This document shows positions 17,231-26,156 of a stretch of 64,000 bases of DNA, in pieces. Position 1 is the first letter of the stretch; the number at the start of each line of letters is the position of its first letter. This stretch comes from Clostridium sp. SY8519 (GTDB taxonomy: Bacteria > Bacillota > Clostridia > Lachnospirales > Lachnospiraceae): contig NC_015737.1 in assembly GCF_000270305.1 (NCBI RefSeq), positions 677,501 through 741,500 of the forward strand. Reading direction: 5' to 3'. Under the pieces are notes generated by a model, which saw nothing but the letters and a program-made list of their open reading frames with translations, was not told the origin of the DNA and searched no databases. The translations under genes were made by a program, and so were the position numbers.

Positions 17231-17857
17231 TTACTGTCCGGTCATTCTGTTTCCTTCCGAACATCTCCCTGCCCCGGTTTCTCCCTGATGATCTGCTTCG
17301 GAGCGGATCCCGTCCACCAGAATACCCACCACCTGATCCAGTGCTTCCTGGTAAGTAATCCCGTTCTGCACCAGTACGTCCTGCTGAAAAAAACGTTCCA
17401 GAGAGCTTTCCATCATGGTCTTGAATACCGGAATCGAAAACCTGCGCAGTACCCCGGACTCCATGCCTTCTTCCAGAAGGCGGATGGTTTCCTCCCAGTC
17501 ATTTTCCAGGCGTTCCGTCAGATGACGGTAGATTTCCGGATATTTGTCCCGGAGGATATAGAGCTTCTGAAAGTTCAGACTGCGGTACCGTTCCGGCATG
17601 GCGCCTAGGAGCCGCCGAATCCGTTCCGCCGGATCGAGATCCGGATCCTGCAGTACCTGCTGTTCACTGGTTTTAATGGAATCAAACAGATAATCCACGG
17701 CCTCGTGATACAGGGTCATCTTGTCTTTCAATACAACATACAGGGTCTTTTTACTCATTTTCAGGGATCTTGCCAGCTGGTCCATGGTAAATTTCACACC
17801 GTATTCCTGAAACAGGCCGATGGCCGCCTCAATGATTTTCGCCTTCTGTGCATCCAT
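17231..17857 (-). CDS. TetR/AcrR-family transcriptional regulator
   Basis: A 208-residue regulator. The N-terminal helix-turn-helix is typical: IIEAAIGLFQEYGVKFTMDQ then LARSLKMSKKTLYVVLKDK. The rest is a helical ligand-binding domain. GGGAGAAAA precedes the ATG. It lies 79 bp upstream of the 93-aa gene, whose promoter contains an inverted repeat. The ligand is unknown. Confidence 0.92.
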   Translation of the reverse strand: MDAQKAKIIEAAIGLFQEYGVKFTMDQLARSLKMSKKTLYVVLKDKMTLYHEAVDYLFDSIKTSEQQVLQDPDLDPAERIRRLLGAMPERYRSLNFQKLYILRDKYPEIYRHLTERLENDWEETIRLLEEGMESGVLRRFSIPVFKTMMESSLERFFQQDVLVQNGITYQEALDQVVGILVDGIRSEADHQGETGAGRCSEGNRMTGQ

Positions 17858-17908
17858 GTCTTTTTCTCCCGCGCAGAAACTGAGCCGAGCTTTCCGGTTT
17901 CCTCATTT

Positions 17909-17937
17909 ATGTTAGCATTCCCTCCGGCTTTTCGCAA
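17909..17937 (-). promoter_or_regulatory. Promoter of the TetR gene
   Basis: Minus-strand TTGCGA (17932-17937) and TAACAT (17909-17914) are separated by 17 bp, about 50 bp before the start codon. Confidence 0.55.
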
Positions 17938-17995
17938 GAATGCACCGGCTTCGCCCGCTTCTCAGATTTCCTCCGGTTTCGCCTTGTTCCCCGGC

Positions 17996-18024
17996 TTGAC
18001 ATCTGCCCTGTGCTGTTCTACTCT
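17996..18024 (+). promoter_or_regulatory. Promoter-like site of the second Crp/Fnr gene
   Basis: TTGACA (17996-18001) is followed 17 bp later by TACTCT (18019-18024). The -35 is perfect and the -10 weak, about 30 bp before the start codon. Confidence 0.5.
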
Positions 18025-18053
18025 GAAAAAAAGCAAGGAAAGGAATCCGAATT

Positions 18054-18734
18054 ATGAACCCACCTGTTATGGCAGACTGGCGAAATTCCAGCCTGTTTCT
18101 GGATATTCCGGATGCTGAACTCAAAAAAGCATGGTCTGCACTCCATGCCTTGGAAAAAAACTACGCAAAAGATGCCGTAATCTACTCCGCCGGCGATACG
18201 GTATCATCACTGGGGCTGGTGCTGTACGGGAGCGTCCGGATCGAATCCATGGATCTTCTGGGCAACCGGCGCATCCTCAGCCATATCCGTCCCGGTGATG
18301 TCTTTGCCGAAACCTATGCGTTCCAGGGGGACCTGCCCCTTTTAACAGACGCGGTAGCCAACGAGGACTGCCGGATTTTATTCCTGGAGACCAGCCGGAA
18401 AACCCTGTCCCGCTACCACGGCCAAATCTGGCACGAACGGCTGCTGATGAACCTGCTTGCCATTTCCAATCAGAAAAACTTCCATCTGGCCGCCCGCAGT
18501 TTCCACACGTCCCCTCACAACATCCGGGACCGGGTGATCGCGTTTCTGTCTTCCCAGGCGGTATCCAGCCACAGCAGTGAATTTGATATCCCTTTTGACC
18601 GGCAGCAGATGGCGGATTATCTGAATCTGGACCGCAGTGCCCTCTCCAAGGAGCTGGGACGCATGCGCAGAGATGGCCTGATTGATTTCCGCAAAAATCA
18701 CTTCCGGATTCTGCGCATTCCTCACGCTGACTAG
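18054..18734 (+). CDS. Crp/Fnr-family transcriptional regulator
   Basis: A 226-residue regulator with an effector-binding beta-barrel (GDTVSSLGLVLYGSVRIES; GDVFAETYAF) and a C-terminal winged helix (FDRQQMADYLNLDRSALSKEL). No N-terminal Cys cluster is visible, so it is not a typical Fe-S FNR. It is divergent from the TetR gene and followed by an inverted repeat. The target is unknown. Confidence 0.9.
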   Translation: MNPPVMADWRNSSLFLDIPDAELKKAWSALHALEKNYAKDAVIYSAGDTVSSLGLVLYGSVRIESMDLLGNRRILSHIRPGDVFAETYAFQGDLPLLTDAVANEDCRILFLETSRKTLSRYHGQIWHERLLMNLLAISNQKNFHLAARSFHTSPHNIRDRVIAFLSSQAVSSHSSEFDIPFDRQQMADYLNLDRSALSKELGRMRRDGLIDFRKNHFRILRIPHAD

Positions 18735-18786
18735 GCTTCCGGCTGCCGGTTTTCACCTCAGGACAGGATTCCGGCAGCCGGATTTC
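18735..18786 (+). terminator. Hairpin after the Crp/Fnr gene
   Basis: TCCGGCTGCCGG and CCGGCAGCCGGA form a 12-bp stem with a 21-base loop right after the stop codon. Only a short T run follows, so it is a likely but not classical terminator. Confidence 0.5.
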
Positions 18787-18880
18787 GCTTGGACCGGGCT
18801 TTCGGAAACTGGATTTCGCTTGGACCAGATGTTCCGGACGCCGGACTTCACTCGAATCAGGATTCCGGCAGCCAGATTTC
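18780..18880. repeat. 31-bp imperfect tandem repeats at the GH13 3' end
   Basis: Units starting GGATTTCGCTTGGACC at 18780 and 18811 and a diverged GGACTTCACTCGAATC copy near 18843 have a period of 31-32 bp. A larger repeat, AGGATTCCGGCAGCC, occurs at 18765 and 18859. The last copy runs into the end of the GH13 gene. Confidence 0.75.
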
Positions 18881-20206
18881 CCCGGAATTTCCCGGAACCG
18901 TCAGACAGAGCCTTCCCTGTTCCGATCCTGCCGCCGTACCCCACAGCGCGCCGCGATACCGGCCAAAGCCCAGATCCGGAACATTGATTTCTGCCGGCGC
19001 ATCATCGTTATTCACGGTTACCAGCACCGCTTCCCCGTCCAGATACCGGGCAAAAGCATACTGGCGATTCGTCAGATAAAGCTCCTGATACTCTCCGTAG
19101 GACAGCGCCCGGTTCTGCCGGCGGATCCGTCCCAGGGCCGCAATCAGCGCCGTGCACGGATTCTCCCGGACCGCATCCGCGTAATCGGACAGATTCAGCG
19201 CCGGACGCAGGGCGTCATCCGAATCCGGTCCCTTGCATCCTTCCAGGCCGAATTCTGTTCCGTAATAAACTGCCGGCACACCGGGCAGTGTGTATACCAG
19301 AATCTGTACCGGCGTGTAATGCGCCTGATTGTGAAGCATCGACATGATTCGATTGAAATCATGGTTATCCGAGAAATTATACAGTCCCAGTCCGGCAGTC
19401 CTGCTTCCTCCCATATCATACAGACGTTTCACGTTATGGGCGATTTCAAAATAATTGTGATCATTATGCGCAGAATACAGCGCTTTGTGCAGGACAAAAT
19501 TGGTCACCGCGTGGAGATGTTCCGGATTGGCCCACCGGATATACTCTCCGCCAATGACCTCTCCCATCAGCCAGAAGTCCGGCCGGATCTGGTCTGCCTG
19601 CATTCTGAGTTCATGCATAAAGCCGAAATCCAGTACATTCGCCGCGTCCAGCCGCAGTCCGTCGATCGCAAACGTATCCACCCAGAACTGCACCGTCTCC
19701 TTGTGATAGCGAACCACCTCCGGATTGCACTGGTTCAGTTTGGGCAGCAAATTGTATCCGCCCCAGTTTTCATAGCTGAATCCGTCCCCGTACTCATTAT
19801 TTCCGGAAAAATCCACATTTCGGTACCAGTCCCGGTACCTGGACGCTTCACGGTTTTTCTTCAGATCCTGAAACGCAAAAAACTCTCTGCCCGTATGATT
19901 GAATACGGCATCCAGAATCACCCGGATTCCCCGGCTGTGGCACTCTCTGACAAAAAGCGCCAGATCCTCATTGGTTCCCAGCCGTCTGTCCACTTTCCGG
20001 TAATCCGTGGTCTCATACCCATGTCCCACAGATTCAAGCAGCGGCCCGATGTACAGCGCGCTGCACCCGATTTCCACCATATGATCCAGCCAGGGAATGA
20101 GCGTCAGCAGCCGATGCTCCACCGGTCCTCCCTGATTCTGCTTCGGAGCCCCCGTAAGCCCCAGCGGGTAAATATGATAAAAAACAGCCTCTTCATACCA
20201 TGCCAT
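18857..20206 (-). CDS. Glycoside hydrolase family 13 (alpha-amylase-type)
   Basis: A 449-residue GH13 enzyme without signal peptide, hence cytoplasmic. The catalytic triad is visible: nucleophile D187 (GLRLDAAN), acid/base E216 (MGEV), and D283 (NHD). Region I is DAVFNHTG. The short length and absence of an N-terminal starch-binding domain suggest a small cyclomaltodextrinase/neopullulanase-like or oligo-glucosidase activity on imported maltodextrins. No sugar transporter is adjacent. It is monocistronic. Confidence 0.92.
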   Translation of the reverse strand: MAWYEEAVFYHIYPLGLTGAPKQNQGGPVEHRLLTLIPWLDHMVEIGCSALYIGPLLESVGHGYETTDYRKVDRRLGTNEDLALFVRECHSRGIRVILDAVFNHTGREFFAFQDLKKNREASRYRDWYRNVDFSGNNEYGDGFSYENWGGYNLLPKLNQCNPEVVRYHKETVQFWVDTFAIDGLRLDAANVLDFGFMHELRMQADQIRPDFWLMGEVIGGEYIRWANPEHLHAVTNFVLHKALYSAHNDHNYFEIAHNVKRLYDMGGSRTAGLGLYNFSDNHDFNRIMSMLHNQAHYTPVQILVYTLPGVPAVYYGTEFGLEGCKGPDSDDALRPALNLSDYADAVRENPCTALIAALGRIRRQNRALSYGEYQELYLTNRQYAFARYLDGEAVLVTVNNDDAPAEINVPDLGFGRYRGALWGTAAGSEQGRLCLTVPGNSGEIWLPES

Positions 20207-20345
20207 AATTCTGACTTCCTTCCTGTATGTTCTGATCGGCGTCTGCCGATTTCCTTCGTCTCTCTGATCCGGTCCGACTGACCGGTTAAAATTATAACAT
20301 ATTCTGGCGGCAGAATGTCTGTTTCCTTTCTTTTCACAGGTTCCG

Positions 20346-20384
20346 AAAAAAACACGCCGGCTTCTTCAGAAGAAACCGGCGTGT
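20346..20384 (-). terminator. Terminator of the DUF1015-like gene
   Basis: ACACGCCGG (20352-20360) pairs with CCGGCGTGT (20376-20384), with an inner CTTC/GAAG pairing. Seven T follow on the minus strand. Confidence 0.85.
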
Positions 20385-20394
20385 CCCCGTATCT

Positions 20395-21072
20395 TTACTC
20401 AAACTTATAAGTAAACAGCATATCCAGCACCTCATCCAGCAGCCAGCACCTGTCGTTTTTCACAATCTCATAGGGAAGCAGAAGTGTAAGGAACCTGTCA
20501 TAGGCCGGTCCTTCCTGCTCATTCTCCCTGCGGAACATTTCCAGCGACGCAATGGACGCCGCCATCTCCTGTCCTTCCACCACATACAGATACGGCACGC
20601 CGGCAAACGCGTCCATCATATTTGCAACATCCGCGCCCTCATCCATGGAATAAATGGTATGGGTCACACCATTTAACGCAGTGAAATGGTACAGCGGCGC
20701 GCCGGCCCACTCCCGCTTGATTTCAATCAATTTGGTGATGTATCTCTGATCCGGGTAGGTCAGTACCACCGGATATTCCTGCACGCCGGTGTCTTCGATC
20801 GCCTCGATAATCTCCGGGTCCGCTTCCATATCTATGGCCATATGATTCCGGATCTTTCCTTCTATGTAATCGTCCACAGACGCCGTGCCGATCAGTCCGA
20901 TCTGCGTCTCATTCCCGGAAGATACCTCGTAAATAAAAAAAGACGGCCGGTGGTACTGATACAGCTCTCCGCTCCGAATTTTCTCATTTACATTGTCCAT
21001 GTCCAGATCGGTGACTACCGCCACATTGTCCTTATCCGGACGAAATGCCCTTACTGCCTTGATATCTGCCAT
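20395..21072 (-). CDS. Short DUF1015-like protein
   Basis: A 225-residue protein resembling DUF1015 (usually about 400 residues): it opens with DIKAVRAFRP, then shows FFIYEVSSGNETQIGLIGTASVDDYIEGKIRNH, written here only as landmarks around residues 45-78. The family's hallmark DGHHR motif is replaced by VEGQEMAASI near residue 166. DUF1015 proteins are often encoded with serine/aminotransferase genes but their reaction is unknown. This copy is truncated relative to the family and has probably lost or changed that activity. It has its own terminator. Confidence 0.7.
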   Translation of the reverse strand: MADIKAVRAFRPDKDNVAVVTDLDMDNVNEKIRSGELYQYHRPSFFIYEVSSGNETQIGLIGTASVDDYIEGKIRNHMAIDMEADPEIIEAIEDTGVQEYPVVLTYPDQRYITKLIEIKREWAGAPLYHFTALNGVTHTIYSMDEGADVANMMDAFAGVPYLYVVEGQEMAASIASLEMFRRENEQEGPAYDRFLTLLLPYEIVKNDRCWLLDEVLDMLFTYKFE

Positions 21073-21225
21073 GCTAAACTACCTCTTTCTGATACTCAGG
21101 TTTCCCGTTTATCTCTCTGCAAGGATATTATATACAATTTCATGGCAGATCGTTCTGTTCTGTTACGTCCTGTTTCATGCAGTATTTGCATAACTGTGCC
21201 GGCTGACTGCCGCGTTTCCGGTTCG

Positions 21226-21459
21226 TCAGCTGATCACAGGCACCCAGTCGGTCCACACACTGCCGGGACGCATCCCCTTGTTCCGATACCGCCGGCACTG
21301 CGGCTCCACCTGAATCATGGTCTGGGTCCCGGGAATTCCGGAAATCCCGGTGATATAATAGATGCTTCTGTCTTCTTTCCAGGCATCCAGCAGGTGCCTG
21401 GTGCTGAATCCGTTCTGCTTCAGGTATTCGGTAATTTCTGAGGTGTCCGTGTACTCCAT
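21226..21459 (-). CDS. Small hypothetical protein (77 aa)
   Basis: Not recognised. The frame has a good ribosome binding site (GGGAGGAAAAG) before the ATG at 21459, giving 77 residues: a helical acidic N-terminus (YTDTSEITEYLKQNGFS) and a basic C-terminus. No transmembrane segment. The upstream 57 codons of the open frame have no ribosome binding site and were left out. Coding status rests on this site only. Confidence 0.5.
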   Translation of the reverse strand: MEYTDTSEITEYLKQNGFSTRHLLDAWKEDRSIYYITGISGIPGTQTMIQVEPQCRRYRNKGMRPGSVWTDWVPVIS

Positions 21460-21805
21460 CTTTTCCTCCCGTATCTGCAGTCTGCCGGCTTTCTCCGCCG
21501 TCCGGGCAGATCTGACGTATTTCAGCCGGAAACATATTCCGCCCCGGTTTTTTTCCTGCAACAGCGTATCACAGATTTTTTTCTGATTGCAGTCTTGACT
21601 TTTCACCGGTCCATGCATTATCTTATCCACTGCACGCGGTTCGGATCCTGTGGAACTCCATGTACAATGTGTCCATTTTCCGGATATCTTTCAGGACAGT
21701 CTGGCCCTTTTTCCTTTGCATTTTTTCATGCACAATAAAGGTGGCAGCTTCTGTCTGCCACAGCAACCCGTAAACAATCAAATTCCCGTGAGGTGATGTA
21801 CATCC
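21460..21805. other. Divergent intergenic region before the EamA gene
   Basis: 346 bp without a convincing gene. A short hairpin (GTGGCAG 21741-21747 with CTGCCAC 21755-21761) lies 45 bp before the EamA start. No strong promoter pair was recognised on either strand. Confidence 0.5.
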
Positions 21806-22675
21806 ATGACAAAAGCAAAGACTGCCGGAACCGCCGCACTGCTGGTATCCGCTTTTTTCTGGGCAACTGCATATATTTTTGTCAAACAGCTGATTGCTGA
21901 TATCCCACCCTGTTTTCTGCTGGCTGTCCGTTATGCCATCGCTGCCGCCATCATGCTGGCGGCCTATCTGCCGAAACGCAGGCTCCTGACCTGGAAAATG
22001 GTGCTTTCCGGTACGATTATGGGGATTTTTCTTTTCGGGGAATTCTTTACCTTTACCGTAGGGCTTCAGTATACCACTACCTCCCGTTCTTCCCTGCTGA
22101 TCGCCTCCTATATCATCCTGCTTCCCCTGGCCTACTGGCTCATCCGGCGCAGGCGCCCCGCCCGGATTGATGTCCTGACCGCTGTGGTCTGCATGGTGGG
22201 CGTATGCTTTATCGTAGGAGGCAATCTGGGCGGATTCCAGATCGGTGATATCTACTGCCTGGCCTGCGCGATGTGCTATGCCATCTACATTGTAGTATCC
22301 GCCAAATACTCCCGGGAGTATGATACCGGTCTGCTGAATGCCATCCAGATCACCGTCACCGCGGTCCTCTCCATCTTCTGCTCACTGATTGTAGGGGATT
22401 ATCACGGCGGCATCACCCTGCCTGCGTTTGGCGGACTGGTCTATCTGGCTGTCGTCTGCACCATTCTCCCCTTCTTCCTGTGCCTTTTCGGCATGAAACG
22501 TGTTTCTACCACAGCCAGCGGGATCCTTCTTTCTTTTGAGAGTGTCTTTGCCGCCGTCATGGGCGTCCTTCTTCTGCATGAACTGTTCTACTGGCAGCTG
22601 GGGGTGGGCGCCGGCATTGTCGTCTTTTCCTTCTTTCTGCCGGCAGTTATCCGCAAGGCAAAACCAAGGCTGTAA
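21806..22675 (+). CDS. EamA-family (DMT superfamily) exporter
   Basis: A 289-residue inner-membrane protein with ten hydrophobic segments in two EamA repeats (residues about 8-140 and 150-285). Members export amino acids, purines or metabolites; the substrate here is unknown. GAGGTGA precedes the ATG. Monocistronic, with a strong terminator. Confidence 0.9.
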   Translation: MTKAKTAGTAALLVSAFFWATAYIFVKQLIADIPPCFLLAVRYAIAAAIMLAAYLPKRRLLTWKMVLSGTIMGIFLFGEFFTFTVGLQYTTTSRSSLLIASYIILLPLAYWLIRRRRPARIDVLTAVVCMVGVCFIVGGNLGGFQIGDIYCLACAMCYAIYIVVSAKYSREYDTGLLNAIQITVTAVLSIFCSLIVGDYHGGITLPAFGGLVYLAVVCTILPFFLCLFGMKRVSTTASGILLSFESVFAAVMGVLLLHELFYWQLGVGAGIVVFSFFLPAVIRKAKPRL

Positions 22676-22716
22676 TCCCCGGATCCGGCCTGACGCAAAC
22701 ACAGTTCACGCATCAG

Positions 22717-22775
22717 CCGGGCGCAGCCAGAGGGCTGACTCCTGTCAGAATTCCCTCCGGCTGCGCCCGGTTTTT
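22717..22775 (+). terminator. Terminator of the EamA gene
   Basis: CCGGGCGCAGCC (22717-22728) pairs with GGCTGCGCCCGG (22759-22770), followed by five T. It also separates the convergent PhzF-like gene. Confidence 0.88.
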
Positions 22776-22803
22776 ACTGCATATTACTGATCTGCCGGCG
22801 GTC

Positions 22804-23712
22804 TCATTCCTCCTTTTTCTGAAAACTTCCGGTACAGACTGCCTGCCCGCCGATCATCACATGAATCCCATCCACCCGGCTTTCTGCCCTGCCCCAGAGA
22901 TGTCCCAGCCGATGCATATGCTCCCCCTGGAGAATGCGCACCTGCGTGTCTGCCGCAAGGAATCCCCTGCTGTACAGCAGGGCGGTCAGTCCGGCATTGG
23001 CCGTGCCTGTGGCGCATTCTTCCGCAATTCCGTACAGAGGTGCGAAATTGCTGCAGCGGATCTTCCTCTCCTGCAGTTCTTCGATACAGCTCATATGCAC
23101 CCCTACTGCCTGCAGCCGCCGGGAGATTTCACACACCGCCTCCGCGTCCTGCTCTGCCCGCAGCAGCGTCTCCTGATCCCGGACAATCATATGAATGTCC
23201 GGAATCCCTGCTGTAATCTTCTGCACCGGCAGCCGGTCTGCGTCTGCCAGATCTTCCGGCGTCAGTCCGTATGCCCGGCACAGTTCCGCCGTCTGTTCCC
23301 CTGTCAGCACTTCCTCCGGCTGCGGCATACCGAAATCGATCCAGATACGGTCCGGTTCTGCCAGAACCCGGTAACTTGCCTCCTGTGTTTCCAAAATCCA
23401 CCGGCCCGGCGCCAGTATGCCCCGTTCCAGAAGCAGCGCAAAGGAAGCAACGGTTGCGTGGCCGCACATTTCGATCTCCCGCAGCGGGGTAAAATAGCGG
23501 ATCCGAACGGTATTCGAACCAACGGACTGTACAAAGGCGGTTTCCGAATAATTCAGCTCTGCCGCCAGCCGCTGCATCGCCTCTTCCCTGAGGCCGCTGC
23601 CGCAAACCACAGGAGGCGCCGGATCTCCCGGCGCCTCCTGCAGTACAACGCCAGCCGCATTCCCCTCATCCGGAGCAGATGCAAATGCCTGCATTGTATA
23701 AACGTATGTCAT
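22804..23712 (-). CDS. PhzF-family isomerase/epimerase
   Basis: A 302-residue protein with the two-lobed PhzF fold. Marks are the catalytic Glu57 (LNYSETAFV), MCGHATVAS in lobe one, and EECATGTANAGL in lobe two. The start at 23712 has GGATGGAGA upstream; an extra ATG five codons earlier is possible. It is last in the lysine fermentation direction, 81 bp after the transporter gene, but a role in lysine degradation is not established. Confidence 0.88.
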   Translation of the reverse strand: MTYVYTMQAFASAPDEGNAAGVVLQEAPGDPAPPVVCGSGLREEAMQRLAAELNYSETAFVQSVGSNTVRIRYFTPLREIEMCGHATVASFALLLERGILAPGRWILETQEASYRVLAEPDRIWIDFGMPQPEEVLTGEQTAELCRAYGLTPEDLADADRLPVQKITAGIPDIHMIVRDQETLLRAEQDAEAVCEISRRLQAVGVHMSCIEELQERKIRCSNFAPLYGIAEECATGTANAGLTALLYSRGFLAADTQVRILQGEHMHRLGHLWGRAESRVDGIHVMIGGQAVCTGSFQKKEE

Positions 23713-23793
23713 TTTCTCTCCATCCATTCTCAGTCATCCGCTCTGCGGATCACTGCGTCTTTCCACATTTTTCTTCTGTATCCGGCCAGACCG

Positions 23794-25461
23794 TTATTCT
23801 TTCACATCTGCAGCCGGAACTTTTTCCTTGCCCACGACTTTACGGATAACAACCAGAACACCCAGCATAATTGCAACTGCAATGATCAGAGAAATCACCG
23901 GATTCTTCAGCAGTGCCGCGATCACATAGCAGATTGCGGATACCGCTGCTACTGTCAGCGCGTACGGCAGCTGTGTATTGACATGATTGATATGATTGGA
24001 CTGCGCTCCCGCGCTGGCCATAATCGTGGTATCAGAGATCGGTGAGCAGTGGTCGCCGCATACCGCGCCTGCCATGCAGGCAGAGATGCCGATGACCAGC
24101 ATTCTGTGATCGGTTGCCTGGAATACGGCTACTACGATCGGAATCAGGATACCGAACGTACCCCAGGAAGTACCGGTAGCGAATGCCAGACCTACGGCTA
24201 CGGCAAAGATGATTGCCGGAAGCATCATCTGCATGCCTGCTGCCGAATGAGCCATCATACCTGCCACAAATTCCTTTGCGCCCAGAATATCTGTAATGGC
24301 TTTCAGGGACCATGCGAAGGTCAGGATCAGGATCGCCGGAACCATTGCCTTAAAACCTGCCGGCATACATTCCATGCATTCCTTGAAGGTCAGGGAACGG
24401 CGGCACAGGTAATAAATCAGGGTGATAATCAATGCCACGAAGCTTCCCATGGAAAGTCCCACGGACGCGTCACAGTTGGAGAACGCTTCGATTACAGATA
24501 CACCGTCAAAGATACCGCCGGTATAAAGCATTCCGATGATACAGCAGATGATCAGCATGATAATCGGGAAAAGCATATCCATCACGTGGCCGCGTTCCGG
24601 ATCTTTTGCCTGAACTTCTTCAAACTTCTCCTCGCCTGTGGTAAACAGATCGCCTTTGATGGCATTATCTTCATGCAGACGCATCGGACCATAGTCAAAC
24701 CGCCACAGGGTAATGGCAATCATCATAACGATTGTCAGCAGTGCGTAATAGTTGTAGGGAATCGCGGATACAAACAGGCTGAATCCGTCTTCTCCCTCTA
24801 CAAAGCCGGTAACTGCCGCTGCCCAGGAAGAAATCGGAGAAATGATGCAGACCGGTGCTGCTGTGGCGTCAATCAGGTATGCCAGTTTCGCTCTGGATAC
24901 CTGATGTTTATCCGTAACCGGACGCATAACCGATCCTACCGTCAGGCAGTTGAAATAGTCATCAATAAAGATCAGGCAGCCCAGAAGCACGGTGGTCAGC
25001 TGCGCGCCGATCCTGGTCTTTATCTTCTTTGATGCCCAGCGCCCGAACGCCGCCGAGCCGCCGGTCTTGTTCATCAGGGCCACCACCATGCCCAGAATCA
25101 CCAGGAAAATCAGAATACCAACATTGTAGGAATCCGACAGCACTTTTACAAAACCGCCGGAAAAAATAGTGGTCATCGTTCCTTCAAAGCGGAAATTGGA
25201 TGCCAGCAGACCGCCGACAATGACACCGATACACAGGGAACTGTATACTTCCTTTGTGATCAGCGCCAGCGCAATTGCCACAATGGGCGGCACCAGTGAC
25301 CAGAATGTGGCATACAGATGCGGCTTGGGCGCTGCCTCTTCCGTGGCTGCCATCGCAATGGCCGGACACAGCACAACAACCGCCAGAGCCGCCAGAAGCA
25401 TGTAAAGCTTCCAGTTACGCCATATCGCGGGTTTTCCTGAGTTGGATTTTTTCCTTTTCAT
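23794..25461 (-). CDS. NhaC-type Na+/H+ antiporter-family transporter
   Basis: A 555-residue membrane protein with about 12 transmembrane segments, including IFIDDYFNCLTVGSVMRPVTD and GDHCSPISDTT, the NhaC-family landmarks. Residues 20-45 look like a signal-anchor. It lies inside the lysine fermentation cluster, 69 bp after the cobalamin adenosyltransferase. NhaC relatives next to amino-acid catabolic genes often act as amino-acid carriers, so lysine uptake is a reasonable inference but not shown. The start at 25461 follows GAGGGGAG. Confidence 0.85.
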   Translation of the reverse strand: MKRKKSNSGKPAIWRNWKLYMLLAALAVVVLCPAIAMAATEEAAPKPHLYATFWSLVPPIVAIALALITKEVYSSLCIGVIVGGLLASNFRFEGTMTTIFSGGFVKVLSDSYNVGILIFLVILGMVVALMNKTGGSAAFGRWASKKIKTRIGAQLTTVLLGCLIFIDDYFNCLTVGSVMRPVTDKHQVSRAKLAYLIDATAAPVCIISPISSWAAAVTGFVEGEDGFSLFVSAIPYNYYALLTIVMMIAITLWRFDYGPMRLHEDNAIKGDLFTTGEEKFEEVQAKDPERGHVMDMLFPIIMLIICCIIGMLYTGGIFDGVSVIEAFSNCDASVGLSMGSFVALIITLIYYLCRRSLTFKECMECMPAGFKAMVPAILILTFAWSLKAITDILGAKEFVAGMMAHSAAGMQMMLPAIIFAVAVGLAFATGTSWGTFGILIPIVVAVFQATDHRMLVIGISACMAGAVCGDHCSPISDTTIMASAGAQSNHINHVNTQLPYALTVAAVSAICYVIAALLKNPVISLIIAVAIMLGVLVVIRKVVGKEKVPAADVKE

Positions 25462-25530
25462 ACATGACTCCCCTCTTTTGTGAGGATTGGGCAGAGACAC
25501 TCCCCTTCTGTCCGCTCCCCTGCCTGCGTC

Positions 25531-26055
25531 TTACATTTCAATTCCCTTTCTGGCAGCGACCCCCTGGTCATACGGATGCCGGATCTTGGCGAAATGCGTC
25601 ACATAATCGGCCAGCGCAAGCAGCTGATCCGACGGATTCCGACCGGTCATAACGACCTCCATGTCCTGTGGCCTGCTTCTGAGGAAGCGGCAGACCTCTT
25701 CTTCCTCTACCATTCCAAGATTGCACGCGTCAATGATCTCGTCCAGTACCAGCAGACGCGCCTGCTGTTTCCCGGCTTCCTCTGTAACGTCTCTGAAATG
25801 GTCTCGGTAATGCTGTCTGGCCTGTCCTTTTTCCTCATCGGTCATCTGAAATGTAAAACCATAGTGATTGGAATTTTCAAAAACAGTCACTTCCGGTATG
25901 TTTCGGAGAACCTGAAGTTCGCTGGAGGTATTGCCTTTCAGGAACTGGCTGAACAGGACTTTCTGACCGCTGCCGGCGCACCGGACCGCCAGTCCGACTG
26001 CCGCTGTGGTCTTGCCTTTGCCGTCTCCTTCATAGATATGAACATATCCTTTCAT
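25531..26055 (-). CDS. Cob(I)alamin adenosyltransferase (CobA/CobO type)
   Basis: A 174-residue P-loop protein: GDGKGKTT (11-18), the RLLVLDEIIDACNLGM block and VVMTGRNPSDQLLALAD. It adenosylates cob(I)alamin/corrinoid with ATP. Lysine 5,6-aminomutase needs adenosylcobalamin, and this gene directly follows kamE in the same direction, so it probably supplies or repairs its cofactor locally. Confidence 0.92.
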   Translation of the reverse strand: MKGYVHIYEGDGKGKTTAAVGLAVRCAGSGQKVLFSQFLKGNTSSELQVLRNIPEVTVFENSNHYGFTFQMTDEEKGQARQHYRDHFRDVTEEAGKQQARLLVLDEIIDACNLGMVEEEEVCRFLRSRPQDMEVVMTGRNPSDQLLALADYVTHFAKIRHPYDQGVAARKGIEM

Positions 26056-26156
26056 ACTCTGCCTCCCGCTGTCTGCACGGCCTTCCTGCCTGCTGCTTCC
26101 GGCAGGCAGGAGCCGCGCTGTCTTCTATGCCTCCGGCCACCCTCTGTGACCGTTTT

